A stretch of 21,124 nucleotides of DNA from an uncultured Lachnospiraceae bacterium (GTDB lineage Bacteria > Bacillota > Clostridia > Lachnospirales > Lachnospiraceae), in NCBI GenBank assembly GCA_934330725.1, contig CAKRGM010000041.1, forward strand, positions 1 through 21,124, written 5' to 3'. The position numbers and the translations under genes were made by a program. Every line of letters begins with the position of its first letter. Positions within the stretch are counted from its first letter, which is position 1. A model generated the notes under the pieces. That model made no database searches. It was given only the letters and a program-made list of their open reading frames with translations, and was not told the origin of the DNA. Below are positions 13,373 through 20,783 of this stretch, piece after piece.

Positions 13373-13389
13373 GTTCTCACCTCAAAATT

Positions 13390-13418
13390 ATTATAATTCT
13401 TTCAATGTTTAGAATGAA
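13390..13418 (-). promoter_or_regulatory. Promoter of the HTH-PPOX operon
   Basis: The minus strand has TTCATT (13418-13413), a 17-base spacer and a perfect TATAAT (13395-13390), about 20 bases before the ATG at 13372. The leader would be short. AT-rich DNA between here and 13530 holds no gene that I can support. Confidence 0.45.
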
Positions 13419-13530
13419 CCCATTTATGAGTGCCAAATGTAAACTTTAGAGTGACATCCTTAAATTCATTTTCTTAAAAATGTTTCTTATCTCCTGTTCT
13501 AAAAGCTGAAAATTGTTTTTCTCTCGTTAA

Positions 13531-14007
13531 TTATTCATTTATATATAATTTTATATATGACAGCATTTCAGCAATTCTCATGTTTTCTTCCACATACTCC
13601 AAATCATTATCTGCCATAATGACACCATCTAAAATAATACGATACTGCATGTCTTTTAATTCTGTATTATCTTTAAATCGGATTTTACGAAATTTTACTT
13701 TTTTATGATACTTGCTTACTTGTTGGATTAAATTATCCTCTTTTGACATATCAATATATGGAAGAATGCCAACACCAAATTCAAAAACCAAATTATCTAC
13801 ATCTTGTGCTTTTATAATGGAGTCAATTGTCACACTGAAAATCACAGAGAGTTTATCCAAAATATCTATATCCGGAACAGCTTCTCCGCATTCCCATTTA
13901 GAAACAGCCTGTGGCGACACACTTAACTGTTCCGCCAACTGCTGTTGTGTCCACCCTTTCCCTTTTCGTAATTTTATAATACCTTTTCCCATTTTTTGCA
14001 TATCCAT
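13531..14007 (-). CDS. XRE-family regulator with FHIPEP-like C-terminal segment
   Basis: ATG at 14007 (MDMQKMGKGIIKLRKGKGWT) follows GGGAGGCATTATT; the longer reading from 14076 has no such signal. The 158-residue product has an XRE domain at about 5-62 (WTQQQLAEQLSVSPQAVSKW, then VPDIDILDKLSVIF). The following segment VFEFGVGILPYIDMSKEDNL resembles the short LELGYGLIPLVD segment of FlhA/FHIPEP-type export proteins, a resemblance known in small Clostridia HTH-linked proteins. A beta-alpha C-terminal part follows. DNA binding is secure; the role of the tail is not. It is on the same strand as the GNAT and Nudix genes upstream, 93 bases away, and may be a separate unit. Confidence 0.8.
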   Translation of the reverse strand: MDMQKMGKGIIKLRKGKGWTQQQLAEQLSVSPQAVSKWECGEAVPDIDILDKLSVIFSVTIDSIIKAQDVDNLVFEFGVGILPYIDMSKEDNLIQQVSKYHKKVKFRKIRFKDNTELKDMQYRIILDGVIMADNDLEYVEENMRIAEMLSYIKLYINE

Positions 14008-14100
14008 AATAATGCCTCCCTTGATTTGATAATAAAAATATATCATCTGTTTTAGGTGCATACTATCAAATAGCAATTGATTTACACAACCTTTAGTTTA

Positions 14101-14514
14101 TTATAGTTCCAAATACTTGGTCATTCCCAAACTTTTCGAAAAACCGAATTTCTCATAAAAGGTATCTTTTCCAGTTGCAGCAGTTAAGCCAATACTTACA
14201 AATGTTCCGGGAGTTGTATTATCCTTGATATATTCTAGTAATCTGTCAACAATTCTCGTTCCTATTCCTTTTCCTTGAAATTCTGGCAATACTATTATTT
14301 CTTGCAGGTACCAATACATAACTCCATCACCAACAAGCCTACCCATTCCAATCACTTCATCATTGCATACAGCAATCACATCAAACAAATTACTTTCCAA
14401 TGCTTTTTCTACTTGTTCAATTGGTCTGTCTCTAAATCCCGTTGCAACTTTTAATCGTATAAAATCTTTTGCCGTTAATTCATTTTCTTTCAAATAGTAT
14501 TCGAGTTCCTTCAT
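14101..14514 (-). CDS. GNAT-family N-acetyltransferase
   Basis: The 137-residue protein shows the GNAT fold: VIAVCNDEVIGMGRLVGDGV (strands 2-3), then LQEIIVLPEFQGKGIGTRIV with the acetyl-CoA pyrophosphate loop QGKGIG at 80-85, and finally GLTAATGKDTFYEKFGFSKS, the typical C-terminal motif with Y and F-Y-x-K-x-G-F. It transfers an acetyl group from acetyl-CoA to an amine; the substrate cannot be told from sequence. The start ATG at 14514 overlaps the TGA stop of the Nudix gene by four bases (ATGA), with AAGAGG upstream, so the two are translationally coupled. Confidence 0.9.
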   Translation of the reverse strand: MKELEYYLKENELTAKDFIRLKVATGFRDRPIEQVEKALESNLFDVIAVCNDEVIGMGRLVGDGVMYWYLQEIIVLPEFQGKGIGTRIVDRLLEYIKDNTTPGTFVSIGLTAATGKDTFYEKFGFSKSLGMTKYLEL

Positions 14515-14945
14515 ATGTAACCTCTTTTCTTTGCCTCTGCTATCAATTTAGGCTGAATTAACGGATATGTCCAATTATCAACCAACTCATCTACAATAAT
14601 GATTTTTTCTATCTCACTATTTATGTTTTCAAAGGAAGTAATATCTGCTACAAACAGCATTCCAAAAGTTTCATCATCAATGTTTTCATTCACTCTCGTC
14701 TTGCCTTTTACTGAATATACGCATATTGGCTTTATTTCAAAATCAACTGCTCCCGTTTCTTCCTGCAATTCTCTCTTTGCAGTCTCCGTAATAGTTTCAT
14801 TTGCTTCTCTATGCCCGCCAGGAACTTCGTACGTATCTCGCTGCCGATGTTTGCAAAATACCCACTTTCCATCTGATTTTGCAATAATAACCGCAAACTT
14901 TAATAAACTATCCTCTACGCTATCATAAAACTTTACTTCAACCAA
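14511..14945 (-). CDS. Nudix hydrolase
   Basis: The 144-residue protein has a complete Nudix box GHREANETITETAKRELQEE followed by TGAV at about 44-67, with all metal-binding E residues in place (GX5EX7REUXEEXGU). The substrate is not determined; candidates are oxidised or capped nucleotides and other nucleoside diphosphate derivatives. The start at 14945 is a TTG (MVEVKFYDSV) with a strong AAGGAGG about ten bases upstream; no ATG fits better. It precedes and overlaps a GNAT gene, and a frameshifted Nudix gene lies directly upstream, suggesting a small cluster of house-cleaning genes carried as cargo. Confidence 0.9.
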   Translation of the reverse strand: MVEVKFYDSVEDSLLKFAVIIAKSDGKWVFCKHRQRDTYEVPGGHREANETITETAKRELQEETGAVDFEIKPICVYSVKGKTRVNENIDDETFGMLFVADITSFENINSEIEKIIIVDELVDNWTYPLIQPKLIAEAKKRGYI

Positions 14946-14977
14946 ATCACAAATACCTCCTTAGATTTTCAGTTGTA

Positions 14978-15425
14978 CTATTTTAGCGCTTCTTTCCACT
15001 CTCCATTTTCTTTATAAAAGAAATATTCGCTTATCTTCTCGTCCAAAAACACTTGAAGCATTTTGTCCATTCCATCTGCCAAATTCATATTCGACATTTC
15101 TTCTAATTCAATCCAACGCACTTCACCTTCGTCAGATGAGGATAATACCCCCTCAAATTTATCCGTTTTGTAAAATAATACCATGTACCTAGAACCGTCA
15201 TCATTAGACCAATCCTTTATACCACATAGGCGAATATATTTTCAAACCGGTTTCTTCATACACTTCACGTATTACCGCATCAGTAAAGGATTCCCCTTTT
15301 TCAACATGGCCTCCTGGGAATGTGATTCCAGCATAGTCATCATCAATTTTTTCTTGTACTAAAACTTTGCTTCCCTTATATACCATACACATATTTGTTA
15401 TAGTAACGTTTTCTGTTCTAGCCAT
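14978..15425 (-). pseudogene. Nudix hydrolase (MutT-like), frameshifted
   Basis: The 5' part (15425-15204) starts at ATG after a GGAGG site and gives MARTENVTITNMCMVYKGSK, a full Nudix box GGHVEKGESFTDAVIREVYE with EETG, and then IYSPMWYKGLV and stop. Reading the other frame just before that stop gives GIKDWSNDDGSRYMVLFYKT and continues through LSSSDEGEVRWIELEEMSNM to a stop at 14978. GIKDW and YxVLFYKT are the expected continuation for this subfamily, so one gene has been split, most simply by loss of two bases near 15221-15228. The Nudix box itself is intact but the C-terminal half cannot be made with it. A sequencing error is possible. Confidence 0.75.
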
Positions 15426-15517
15426 TTAATACCTCCGCACACCTTAATTTATACAATCTTTTAGACCCACCAGAAGCCTGGAAGTTGTCGAGTTCTCTTG
15501 AAAAAAAGTATCAATTA

Positions 15518-16981
15518 CTATTCTGAAATTCTTTGTTGCATGTCAATTACATGAACCATATTTTTTTTAATCGTCAATCCATAAGAAAAATGAATTGTAT
15601 TTCCTCCTATAGGTTCAAACTTCACATATTGTCCGTATATATTTCTATTCCGTTCCCCGAATATTTTCTTTATTTTTTCTGGTAACACACTATATACCGG
15701 GCATGATACATCTATGGTATAGAATCCATTTTTTATAGGATTGTCCCCATCACTAAACCATTCACTTGTCGAAACACTATTATCCGCCACAGATGTACAT
15801 TGAGCTGTATATTTTTTACCTCGCAATGTGAATAATAATGGGGTTCCCTCTGGAATATTAGAAGATACTTGAAATCTTATCTTTCCACCATTTATTTCCG
15901 AAATTAAAGATGCTTCAATCTTCAACTCTTGGCCATTAATAGGCTGCTTAGGTTCTAGTTCCTCGGGCAGCGGCAACAAATCCCCCATCTCAACATAATG
16001 ATTTTTATAGTACCATCTACCATAATTTTGTGTAAATCCCCATGATGATAAGTAATTGCTATTGAACTGATCAATAGTGGCGTCAGAAAACTGAAATCCT
16101 TTTTGGGGATAATCTATTCTCGAATATGCTCGTAAAATTTTTATAATTGGTATATGGTATTTATTGTAAGCATCTATATATGGCATGCATTCGATATCAT
16201 AGATATCATCGCAAGTATTCTCATATATTTTTTGACGCTCACATATAAATTCATATATTTCACCATCCGTAACATGCTCATTAACCGACTGCGATGTAAC
16301 AGAAAAATAGAAGTCTCCCACTAGCGAAGAATATTCCCATGATAGTTGTTCCTCTCCATATTGGCTAATTGATATTTCAGATACCTTATTTCTAACAGAT
16401 TTAAACATTTCCTCAATTTTTAAATTAGGAATTAGCATTGCATCCTTTAATACCTGCGTATACAATCCATTACTACACTGTCCGTCAAATGCACTACAAT
16501 CAGCGCTTGTAGAATATGCAATGATAGTACCTTTCGGTGGATTATCAAATGGCGCAAACCCCGTTGAAAATCCTCTTCCCATAGCAAATGGATTATCTCG
16601 ACACGCATCCAATATACAAATTAATGTTTTTCCTTTATATGAAGATGCACCTTCTAGAAGAGAATTCAAACAATAACAAGATACTATGGTCTTGCTTTTA
16701 TCACTTAACTTTAAATCAACAGGAACAATATAATTCTTGCCGTCAACTTGCATACCATGTCCCGCATAGAAAAATAACCCTATCGCATATTCATCTAATG
16801 CCTGTAAAAAATTGTTAACTGCCTGTTGAATGTCTATTAATCTTGCATCCATTACTTTCGTAACGTCAAAATTAAGTTTGCGCAAAATACTTTCAATATC
16901 ATTAGCATCATTCTTAGGATTATTTAATTTTCCTACATTTGAATAATCAGAATTACCGATTACTAATGCAATTCTATCCAT
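15518..16981 (-). CDS. Caspase-family (C14) protease
   Basis: ATG at 16981 (MDRIALVIGNSDYSNVGKLN) follows AGAGGTG; a GTG nine bases upstream overlaps that site. The 487-residue protein has a caspase-like p20 domain: LNNPKNDANDIESILRKLNF, FFYAGHGMQVDGKNYIVPVD with catalytic H75, and LICILDACRDNPF with catalytic C127. Both dyad residues are present. The domain ends near 230 (WEYSSLVGDFYFSV). The remaining ~250 residues hold a helical linker and a beta-rich C-terminal part (ISEINGGKIRFQVSSNIPEG) of unknown type. Bacterial caspase-like proteases often act in regulated cell death or phage defence, cleaving after basic residues. Here it stands alone with its own leader containing a perfect palindrome. 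No signal peptide or membrane segment is seen. Confidence 0.9.
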   Translation of the reverse strand: MDRIALVIGNSDYSNVGKLNNPKNDANDIESILRKLNFDVTKVMDARLIDIQQAVNNFLQALDEYAIGLFFYAGHGMQVDGKNYIVPVDLKLSDKSKTIVSCYCLNSLLEGASSYKGKTLICILDACRDNPFAMGRGFSTGFAPFDNPPKGTIIAYSTSADCSAFDGQCSNGLYTQVLKDAMLIPNLKIEEMFKSVRNKVSEISISQYGEEQLSWEYSSLVGDFYFSVTSQSVNEHVTDGEIYEFICERQKIYENTCDDIYDIECMPYIDAYNKYHIPIIKILRAYSRIDYPQKGFQFSDATIDQFNSNYLSSWGFTQNYGRWYYKNHYVEMGDLLPLPEELEPKQPINGQELKIEASLISEINGGKIRFQVSSNIPEGTPLLFTLRGKKYTAQCTSVADNSVSTSEWFSDGDNPIKNGFYTIDVSCPVYSVLPEKIKKIFGERNRNIYGQYVKFEPIGGNTIHFSYGLTIKKNMVHVIDMQQRISE

Positions 16982-17012
16982 TATTTTCACCTCTGAAATT
17001 CAATTCTATTGG

Positions 17013-17058
17013 TTTCCTCATAATGAGGAAAAATCAAATTTCCATCACTTCCATTATA
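17013..17058 (-). promoter_or_regulatory. Promoter region and perfect palindrome before the caspase-like gene
   Basis: TATAAT on the minus strand (17058-17053) is a good -10 box; the -35 box is weak. Between it and the start codon lies TTTCCTCATAATGAGGAAA (17013-17031), two perfect 9-bp arms around one central base. It would be in the transcript about 30 bases before the ATG, suiting an operator just downstream of the promoter. Confidence 0.55.
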
Positions 17059-17076
17059 CCATCGTTCTTCTTAAAT

Positions 17077-18063
17077 CTACATAATTTTTTGTCTCATTGC
17101 CAACTCTGGCATATCATGATTTACCTCTGCCTGATAATACCCACTAATCGTCGTCGGAGCATTAAACAGTGCTGCCAACAGATATTTCTTGATATTTCGA
17201 ACCTTTGAGGTATTCCCCTTAAAACAGTCCACAACATACTCTATATGCCCGGAATGAAGCTTAAGGAATTTCGATTTCACCAGCTGTACCGGGTATTCGT
17301 TTCTGGCGATCAAGACGGATCCGCTCTTACACAACACTGTCTCAAGAATAAGGTCATAGATACCCTCAAGAAGTTCTCTGTCGTAAGGATACCTGTCACA
17401 TAGGATTTCCCAATCCAAATTCTCTCTAATAATTTCTGCATAAGTTGTATACTCATCCAATCCGACCTCGCTATCTGCAGATGAGATTAGATAAGTATCA
17501 CTATACTCAGTATTGTTAACCTTAGTATTATTAGTGTCCTTTTTGCAAACCTCTAGGGATTGATTTTTAGGACTTCTTGAAGTTGAATTTTCAAACCTCT
17601 TGAAGTTTGTTTTCCCAACCTCTGAAACGTTATCCACAGAGTTTTCTTCTGTTTCAGAAGTTTGTTTTTCCAACTTCTGAACAGTTTCTGCACCCTCCAG
17701 CATAAAGTTCTTCACATAGATAATCGTAGGCTTTCCTTGCCCCTGACGCTTCTTTTCAATCAATCCAAGACCAGATTCTGCATCCAGCTCCTTAATCGTA
17801 TCTATCGCTTTATTCTTTTTACAATTCAACATCTCCATCGTATCCTCAACGGAAAAGTAGATATAAGCCCTGCCTCCCTCATCAATCCACTTGTTTTTGA
17901 TAGATAAAGACATTCTATCAAGCATCAATCCGTACAATACTTTTGCATCTGTAGAAAGAGCCTTGAAAAAGTCATTTGTAAAGAGTAATTTCGGAATTCT
18001 ATAAAAGCTGAGCATGTCTGCTTCTTGTCCATAAAAATAATCAAATGTAATTCTATCACTCAA
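17077..18063 (-). CDS. repA: RepA_N-family replication initiator with DUF6017-like C-terminus
   Basis: I prefer TTG at 18063 (reading LSDRITFDYFYGQEADMLSF) because GGGAGGATACTGAT stands directly upstream; ATG at 18105 has no such site. This gives 328 residues. The N-terminal winged helix (about 10-105) contains FYRIPKLLFTNDFFKALSTD, KVLYGLMLDRMSLSIKNKW and KELDAESGLGLIEKKRQGQG, the RepA_N pattern. A polar linker (~115-205) is coded by repeat-rich DNA with a DnaA box. The C-terminal part (LDWEILCDRYPYDRELLEGI to the end) matches, from memory, DUF6017 tails of Clostridia plasmid initiators. RepA_N proteins start theta replication by binding iterons within their own gene. It lies downstream of parA, parB and a short RepA_N gene. 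Confidence 0.9.
   Translation of the reverse strand: MSDRITFDYFYGQEADMLSFYRIPKLLFTNDFFKALSTDAKVLYGLMLDRMSLSIKNKWIDEGGRAYIYFSVEDTMEMLNCKKNKAIDTIKELDAESGLGLIEKKRQGQGKPTIIYVKNFMLEGAETVQKLEKQTSETEENSVDNVSEVGKTNFKRFENSTSRSPKNQSLEVCKKDTNNTKVNNTEYSDTYLISSADSEVGLDEYTTYAEIIRENLDWEILCDRYPYDRELLEGIYDLILETVLCKSGSVLIARNEYPVQLVKSKFLKLHSGHIEYVVDCFKGNTSKVRNIKKYLLAALFNAPTTISGYYQAEVNHDMPELAMRQKIM
17540..17683. other. Candidate replication origin: iterons and a DnaA box inside repA
   Basis: Three copies of a ~27-bp motif, roughly GAAGTTTGTTTTyCCAAC followed by yTCTGAA, start at 17579, 17602 and 17657. The last two match at about 24 of 27 positions. Offsets of 23 and 55 bases are not multiples of three, so the copies fall in different reading frames and cannot reflect protein repeats. 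A weaker copy starts at 17540. Between the second and third lies TTATCCACA (17630-17638), a perfect consensus DnaA box. AT-rich DNA (about 17486-17540) adjoins. This matches the known placement of RepA_N origins in the middle of the rep gene. Confidence 0.65.
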
Positions 18064-18113
18064 ATCAGTATCCTCCCGTCCGGAGCAGAGTTGCAATTTT
18101 TGCATGTCTGCTC

Positions 18114-18485
18114 TTATATTCTTTTCGTAAAGTTCTTCACATATATTCTGCTCGGATATCCGTTTCCACCTTTTCTTTTCAGTATCAATCCCATATCCTG
18201 CAATTCATTTAGACACTCGCCTGCTTTTCTCTTAGATATATTCATATCCGCTTGAATCTCTGATAATTGGTACTGGATATATACCCGTCCTTCGTCATCA
18301 ATCCATTGATTCTTGGAAACTATTTCCATTCTGTCCAGCAATAATCTGTACAATATCTTTACTGAGATGGAGAGGGAGGAAAAGTCCTCCCCTGTCACCA
18401 ACAGCTTAGGTATCTTGATAAAACTAAATTTCCCTGCTTCACTTCTATAAAAATAATCTGTGTTTACCTTTAATGCCATATCCAT
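18114..18485 (-). CDS. Short RepA_N-type winged-helix protein (N-terminal domain only)
   Basis: ATG at 18485 follows AGGAGGCATAAGCGT, a few bases past the stop of parB. The 123 residues consist of a single RepA_N-like domain: DYFYRSEAGKFSFIKIPKLL, ILYRLLLDRMEIVSKNQWID, VYIQYQLSEIQADMNISKRK and YPSRIYVKNF. It parallels the first ~115 residues of RepA, encoded 50 bases downstream (FYGQEADMLSFYRIPKLLFT, LMLDRMSLSIKNKWIDEGGR). It lacks the linker and DUF6017-like tail. The stop shows no sign of frameshift, so the short form looks intended. It could compete with RepA for iterons and restrain replication, or be an older duplicated copy. The tight spacing places it in the parA-parB-rep operon. Confidence 0.8.
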   Translation of the reverse strand: MDMALKVNTDYFYRSEAGKFSFIKIPKLLVTGEDFSSLSISVKILYRLLLDRMEIVSKNQWIDDEGRVYIQYQLSEIQADMNISKRKAGECLNELQDMGLILKRKGGNGYPSRIYVKNFTKRI

Positions 18486-18489
18486 ACGC

Positions 18490-19395
18490 TTATGCCTCCT
18501 GCTCTGCTTTCCACTGCTCCAATAATCCCACTATTACTCTTTCAATTTCTGTCTGAGAATAATATGCCGGGAAATACTTATTCAACTTCCGTTCTGTAAT
18601 AGTAATCTTCTTTCTCTTCTCGGTAGTGGACCTACTTTTAACTAGAATTCCAATAAGTTGTTCCTGCGTCATGCTCTTGTCCTCACGGTACTGACGAAGC
18701 TCCATTATCTGCTCCTGCTTAATCATGCCATTCTCATTAATATACTCATAAAGCCACTGCTGAACATTCTTATTAAAGTAAGAAATCTCAACTGCCATAG
18801 CAATTGCAAGACGCTTCTCGTCTACCATATCAAGAAGTTTTGGAATAAGCTCAGTGATTCGAATATATTTATGTACCTGCGACTTTGATATTCCTTCCGC
18901 TTCACCAACAATATCTCCTGCTCTGGACTTCGTCCACTCAGTGGACGAAGTTGTTAAATCATTTCTCTTACCCTGTTTCTTAAGAGCTGCAATTTTCATT
19001 TTTAATGCAAATGCTTTCTCGCTCGGAAGAATCTCTTCTCTTTGGATGTTCCCATCCACCATCGCTATTGTAGCTTCATCATCCGTCATTTCCTTTATAA
19101 TTGCCGGTATCTTTCTAAGACCTGCTTTCTTAGCTGCCCGAAGTCTTCTGTGTCCGGAAATCATTTCATAGGTTCCTTCATCATCCGGACGAACCAGAAC
19201 CGGTGTAAGAATTCCATTGGCTCTGATACTTTCTGTCAGTTCCTCCATTCGCTCATCATCAAGCACCTTAAAAGGATGATTTTCAAAGGGATAAATTGCT
19301 GCCACATCTATATCTATCGTGCCCTCTGTATCAGGCACGCATAAAAGCTCATCAATACTGGTCATCGTGATTTTCTGTCCCGGTCTCTTAGCCAT
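18490..19395 (-). CDS. parB: ParB-family partition protein (right copy)
   Basis: The 301-residue protein starts MAKRPGQKITMTSIDELLCV. The ParB N-terminal domain has HPFKVLDDERMEELTESIRA and YEMISGHRRLRAAKKAGLRK (the conserved GHRR box), then MVDGNIQREEILPSEKAFAL. A helix-turn-helix follows (IVGEAEGISKSQVHKYIRIT). It should bind a centromere site and work with ParA in segregation. It overlaps parA by eight bases and precedes the short RepA_N gene by four, so it belongs to one operon. The C-terminal end (ITITERKLNKYFPAYYSQTE) also resembles the left copy (ITLTKDKLREFFPVFYTKSQ), showing that the two modules share ancestry across the whole protein. Confidence 0.93.
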   Translation of the reverse strand: MAKRPGQKITMTSIDELLCVPDTEGTIDIDVAAIYPFENHPFKVLDDERMEELTESIRANGILTPVLVRPDDEGTYEMISGHRRLRAAKKAGLRKIPAIIKEMTDDEATIAMVDGNIQREEILPSEKAFALKMKIAALKKQGKRNDLTTSSTEWTKSRAGDIVGEAEGISKSQVHKYIRITELIPKLLDMVDEKRLAIAMAVEISYFNKNVQQWLYEYINENGMIKQEQIMELRQYREDKSMTQEQLIGILVKSRSTTEKRKKITITERKLNKYFPAYYSQTEIERVIVGLLEQWKAEQEA

Positions 19396-20188
19396 TATTC
19401 ATTACCTCCTTAATCAATGCTGAATAAGCACAAGCTGCTTTTCCTTTCGGGTCATATACATAGATACTGCTTCCTTCTGCACTAATCTCTGCCGCTCTGA
19501 CAGACATTGGAATCTCCACATCAAATACATTGATACTTGTGGAATAGGCACCATATACCAGTGCTGCAATATCCCTTGCATAGTTCGTTCTATTATCAAC
19601 CATAGTTAGGAGAATACCTTCAAACCTAAGTCCGGGATTCAGCTGTCTCTTAACCCTTCCTATAGTCTTAATAAGCTGCTGTAAACCCTTTACCGGCAAA
19701 TACGCTGCCTGTACCGGTATCAACACAGAATCGGCACAAGCAAGGGCATTTATCGTAAGCATCCCCAAGGATGGCATACAATCAATAATAATATAGTCGT
19801 AGAATTCTCTGACCTGCTCTATATACTCTCTAAGGATTGTTTCTCTACTGATAACACCAATTAATGATATCTCAAGTCCTGATAATTCGATGTTCCCCGG
19901 AAGTAAATCTACTCCCTCTTCATGGCGAACAATACCCTTCCTTACATCAAAAGCTTCATCGTTGATGATATTCATCATTACAGTAGCCAGTGAATAGGAA
20001 AGCTTATCCGGTTCCAGCACTCCTAAACTAATGGAGAGAGAACCCTGTGGGTCCGCATCAATCATCAATACCTTTTTACCTTCTCTGGCGAGCCCGATTC
20101 CAAGGTTCACGCAAGTTACTGTTTTACCGACTCCTCCTTTTTGGTTAGAGACTGAAATCACCTTACATCCACCTCTTGCTGTATCCAT
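19388..20188 (-). CDS. parA: ParA partition ATPase (right, intact copy)
   Basis: ATG at 20188 overlaps the stop of the preceding gene (TGATG), with GGAGGAG upstream. The 266-residue protein has the deviant Walker A KGGVGKT at 17-23, LMIDADPQGSLSISL at 41-55, Walker B within YDYIIIDCMPSLGMLTINAL, and later VQAAYLPVKG and EISAEGSSIYVYDPKGK. These are complete for a ParA/MinD-type ATPase that moves plasmid DNA along the nucleoid together with ParB. It has no N-terminal regulatory helix-turn-helix, so operon control is likely provided by the DUF6462-like protein encoded just upstream. A block of about 40 residues around Walker B is nearly identical to the truncated ParA at 5202-5882. Confidence 0.95.
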   Translation of the reverse strand: MDTARGGCKVISVSNQKGGVGKTVTCVNLGIGLAREGKKVLMIDADPQGSLSISLGVLEPDKLSYSLATVMMNIINDEAFDVRKGIVRHEEGVDLLPGNIELSGLEISLIGVISRETILREYIEQVREFYDYIIIDCMPSLGMLTINALACADSVLIPVQAAYLPVKGLQQLIKTIGRVKRQLNPGLRFEGILLTMVDNRTNYARDIAALVYGAYSTSINVFDVEIPMSVRAAEISAEGSSIYVYDPKGKAACAYSALIKEVMNNG

Positions 20189-20679
20189 CAATAAAACTCC
20201 TCCTCTCCAAATGACTCTACAAACTGTTCAACCTTTTCCAAATTTACTAATACACAGCCCTTTACCTTTCTGACTGCACCGGCATCCTTGGCAAGCGTCT
20301 GGAAGCTGTGAAGCCCCATTGAAAAAAGCTCCGCACCCTCAGCATATCTCACATATTTTTTCTTTTTAGATTTAATTAGTTCCTCCATGTTTTTGATTTC
20401 TTTTCTTGCTCTTGGCATATCCATTTCCTCTGTTTCATAAATTACATTTTCGTCCTCAGTTACTACACAATGCTCTTCCAGATATTTATCAAATACGACA
20501 GTATCTACAATTGCTGTCTTTCTCAGCTTCCAAGTAGCATTGGCTTCCTTTGCCACTTTCACGAATCCCCAATAGGGCAATCCGTAATGTCTGGCAGCCT
20601 GCTGATAGGTCATGTACTTGTGCTTTCTTCCCTCCAAGTACTTGTCCAAATTGACTGGCGGTGATTTTGTCTTTGGCAT
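20188..20679 (-). CDS. DUF6462-like protein with two tandem DNA-binding-type domains
   Basis: ATG at 20679 follows GGAAGGAGGCTAAT. The 163-residue protein has two copies of one ~50-residue domain. Residues ~20-70 read KYMTYQQAARHYGLPYWGFV then VAKEANATWKLRKTAIVDTV; residues ~108-157 read KYVRYAEGAELFSMGLHSFQ then LAKDAGAVRKVKGCVLVNLE. The second is very close to what I recall for DUF6462 proteins, short excisionase-like helix-turn-helix factors of Clostridia elements; the first is diverged. A basic linker lies between them. Its stop overlaps the parA start, so it heads the partition operon. Repeated TATACGAAT boxes directly upstream make it the likely repressor of the operon or a centromere-binding partner. 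Confidence 0.8.
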   Translation of the reverse strand: MPKTKSPPVNLDKYLEGRKHKYMTYQQAARHYGLPYWGFVKVAKEANATWKLRKTAIVDTVVFDKYLEEHCVVTEDENVIYETEEMDMPRARKEIKNMEELIKSKKKKYVRYAEGAELFSMGLHSFQTLAKDAGAVRKVKGCVLVNLEKVEQFVESFGEEEFY

Positions 20680-20699
20680 ATTAGCCTCCTTCCCGATAC

Positions 20700-20774
20700 G
20701 AGATGCATCTCACATTCGTATATTTCAAACCGTATACGAATTTCTCACATGAAATATACGAATTTTATACGAAT
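20700..20774. promoter_or_regulatory. Operator/centromere-like repeats upstream of the par operon
   Basis: TATACGAAT occurs at 20733-20741, 20755-20763 and 20766-20774, and inverted as ATTCGTATA at 20714-20722. The direct copies start 22 and 11 bases apart, two turns and one turn of the helix. Next to the gene is the perfect palindrome GAGATGCATCTC (20700-20711), about 20 bases before the start codon. The boxes occupy the expected promoter region and may also be a parS-like site. No convincing -35/-10 pair was assigned. Confidence 0.6.
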
Positions 20775-20783
20775 TCACGACGC

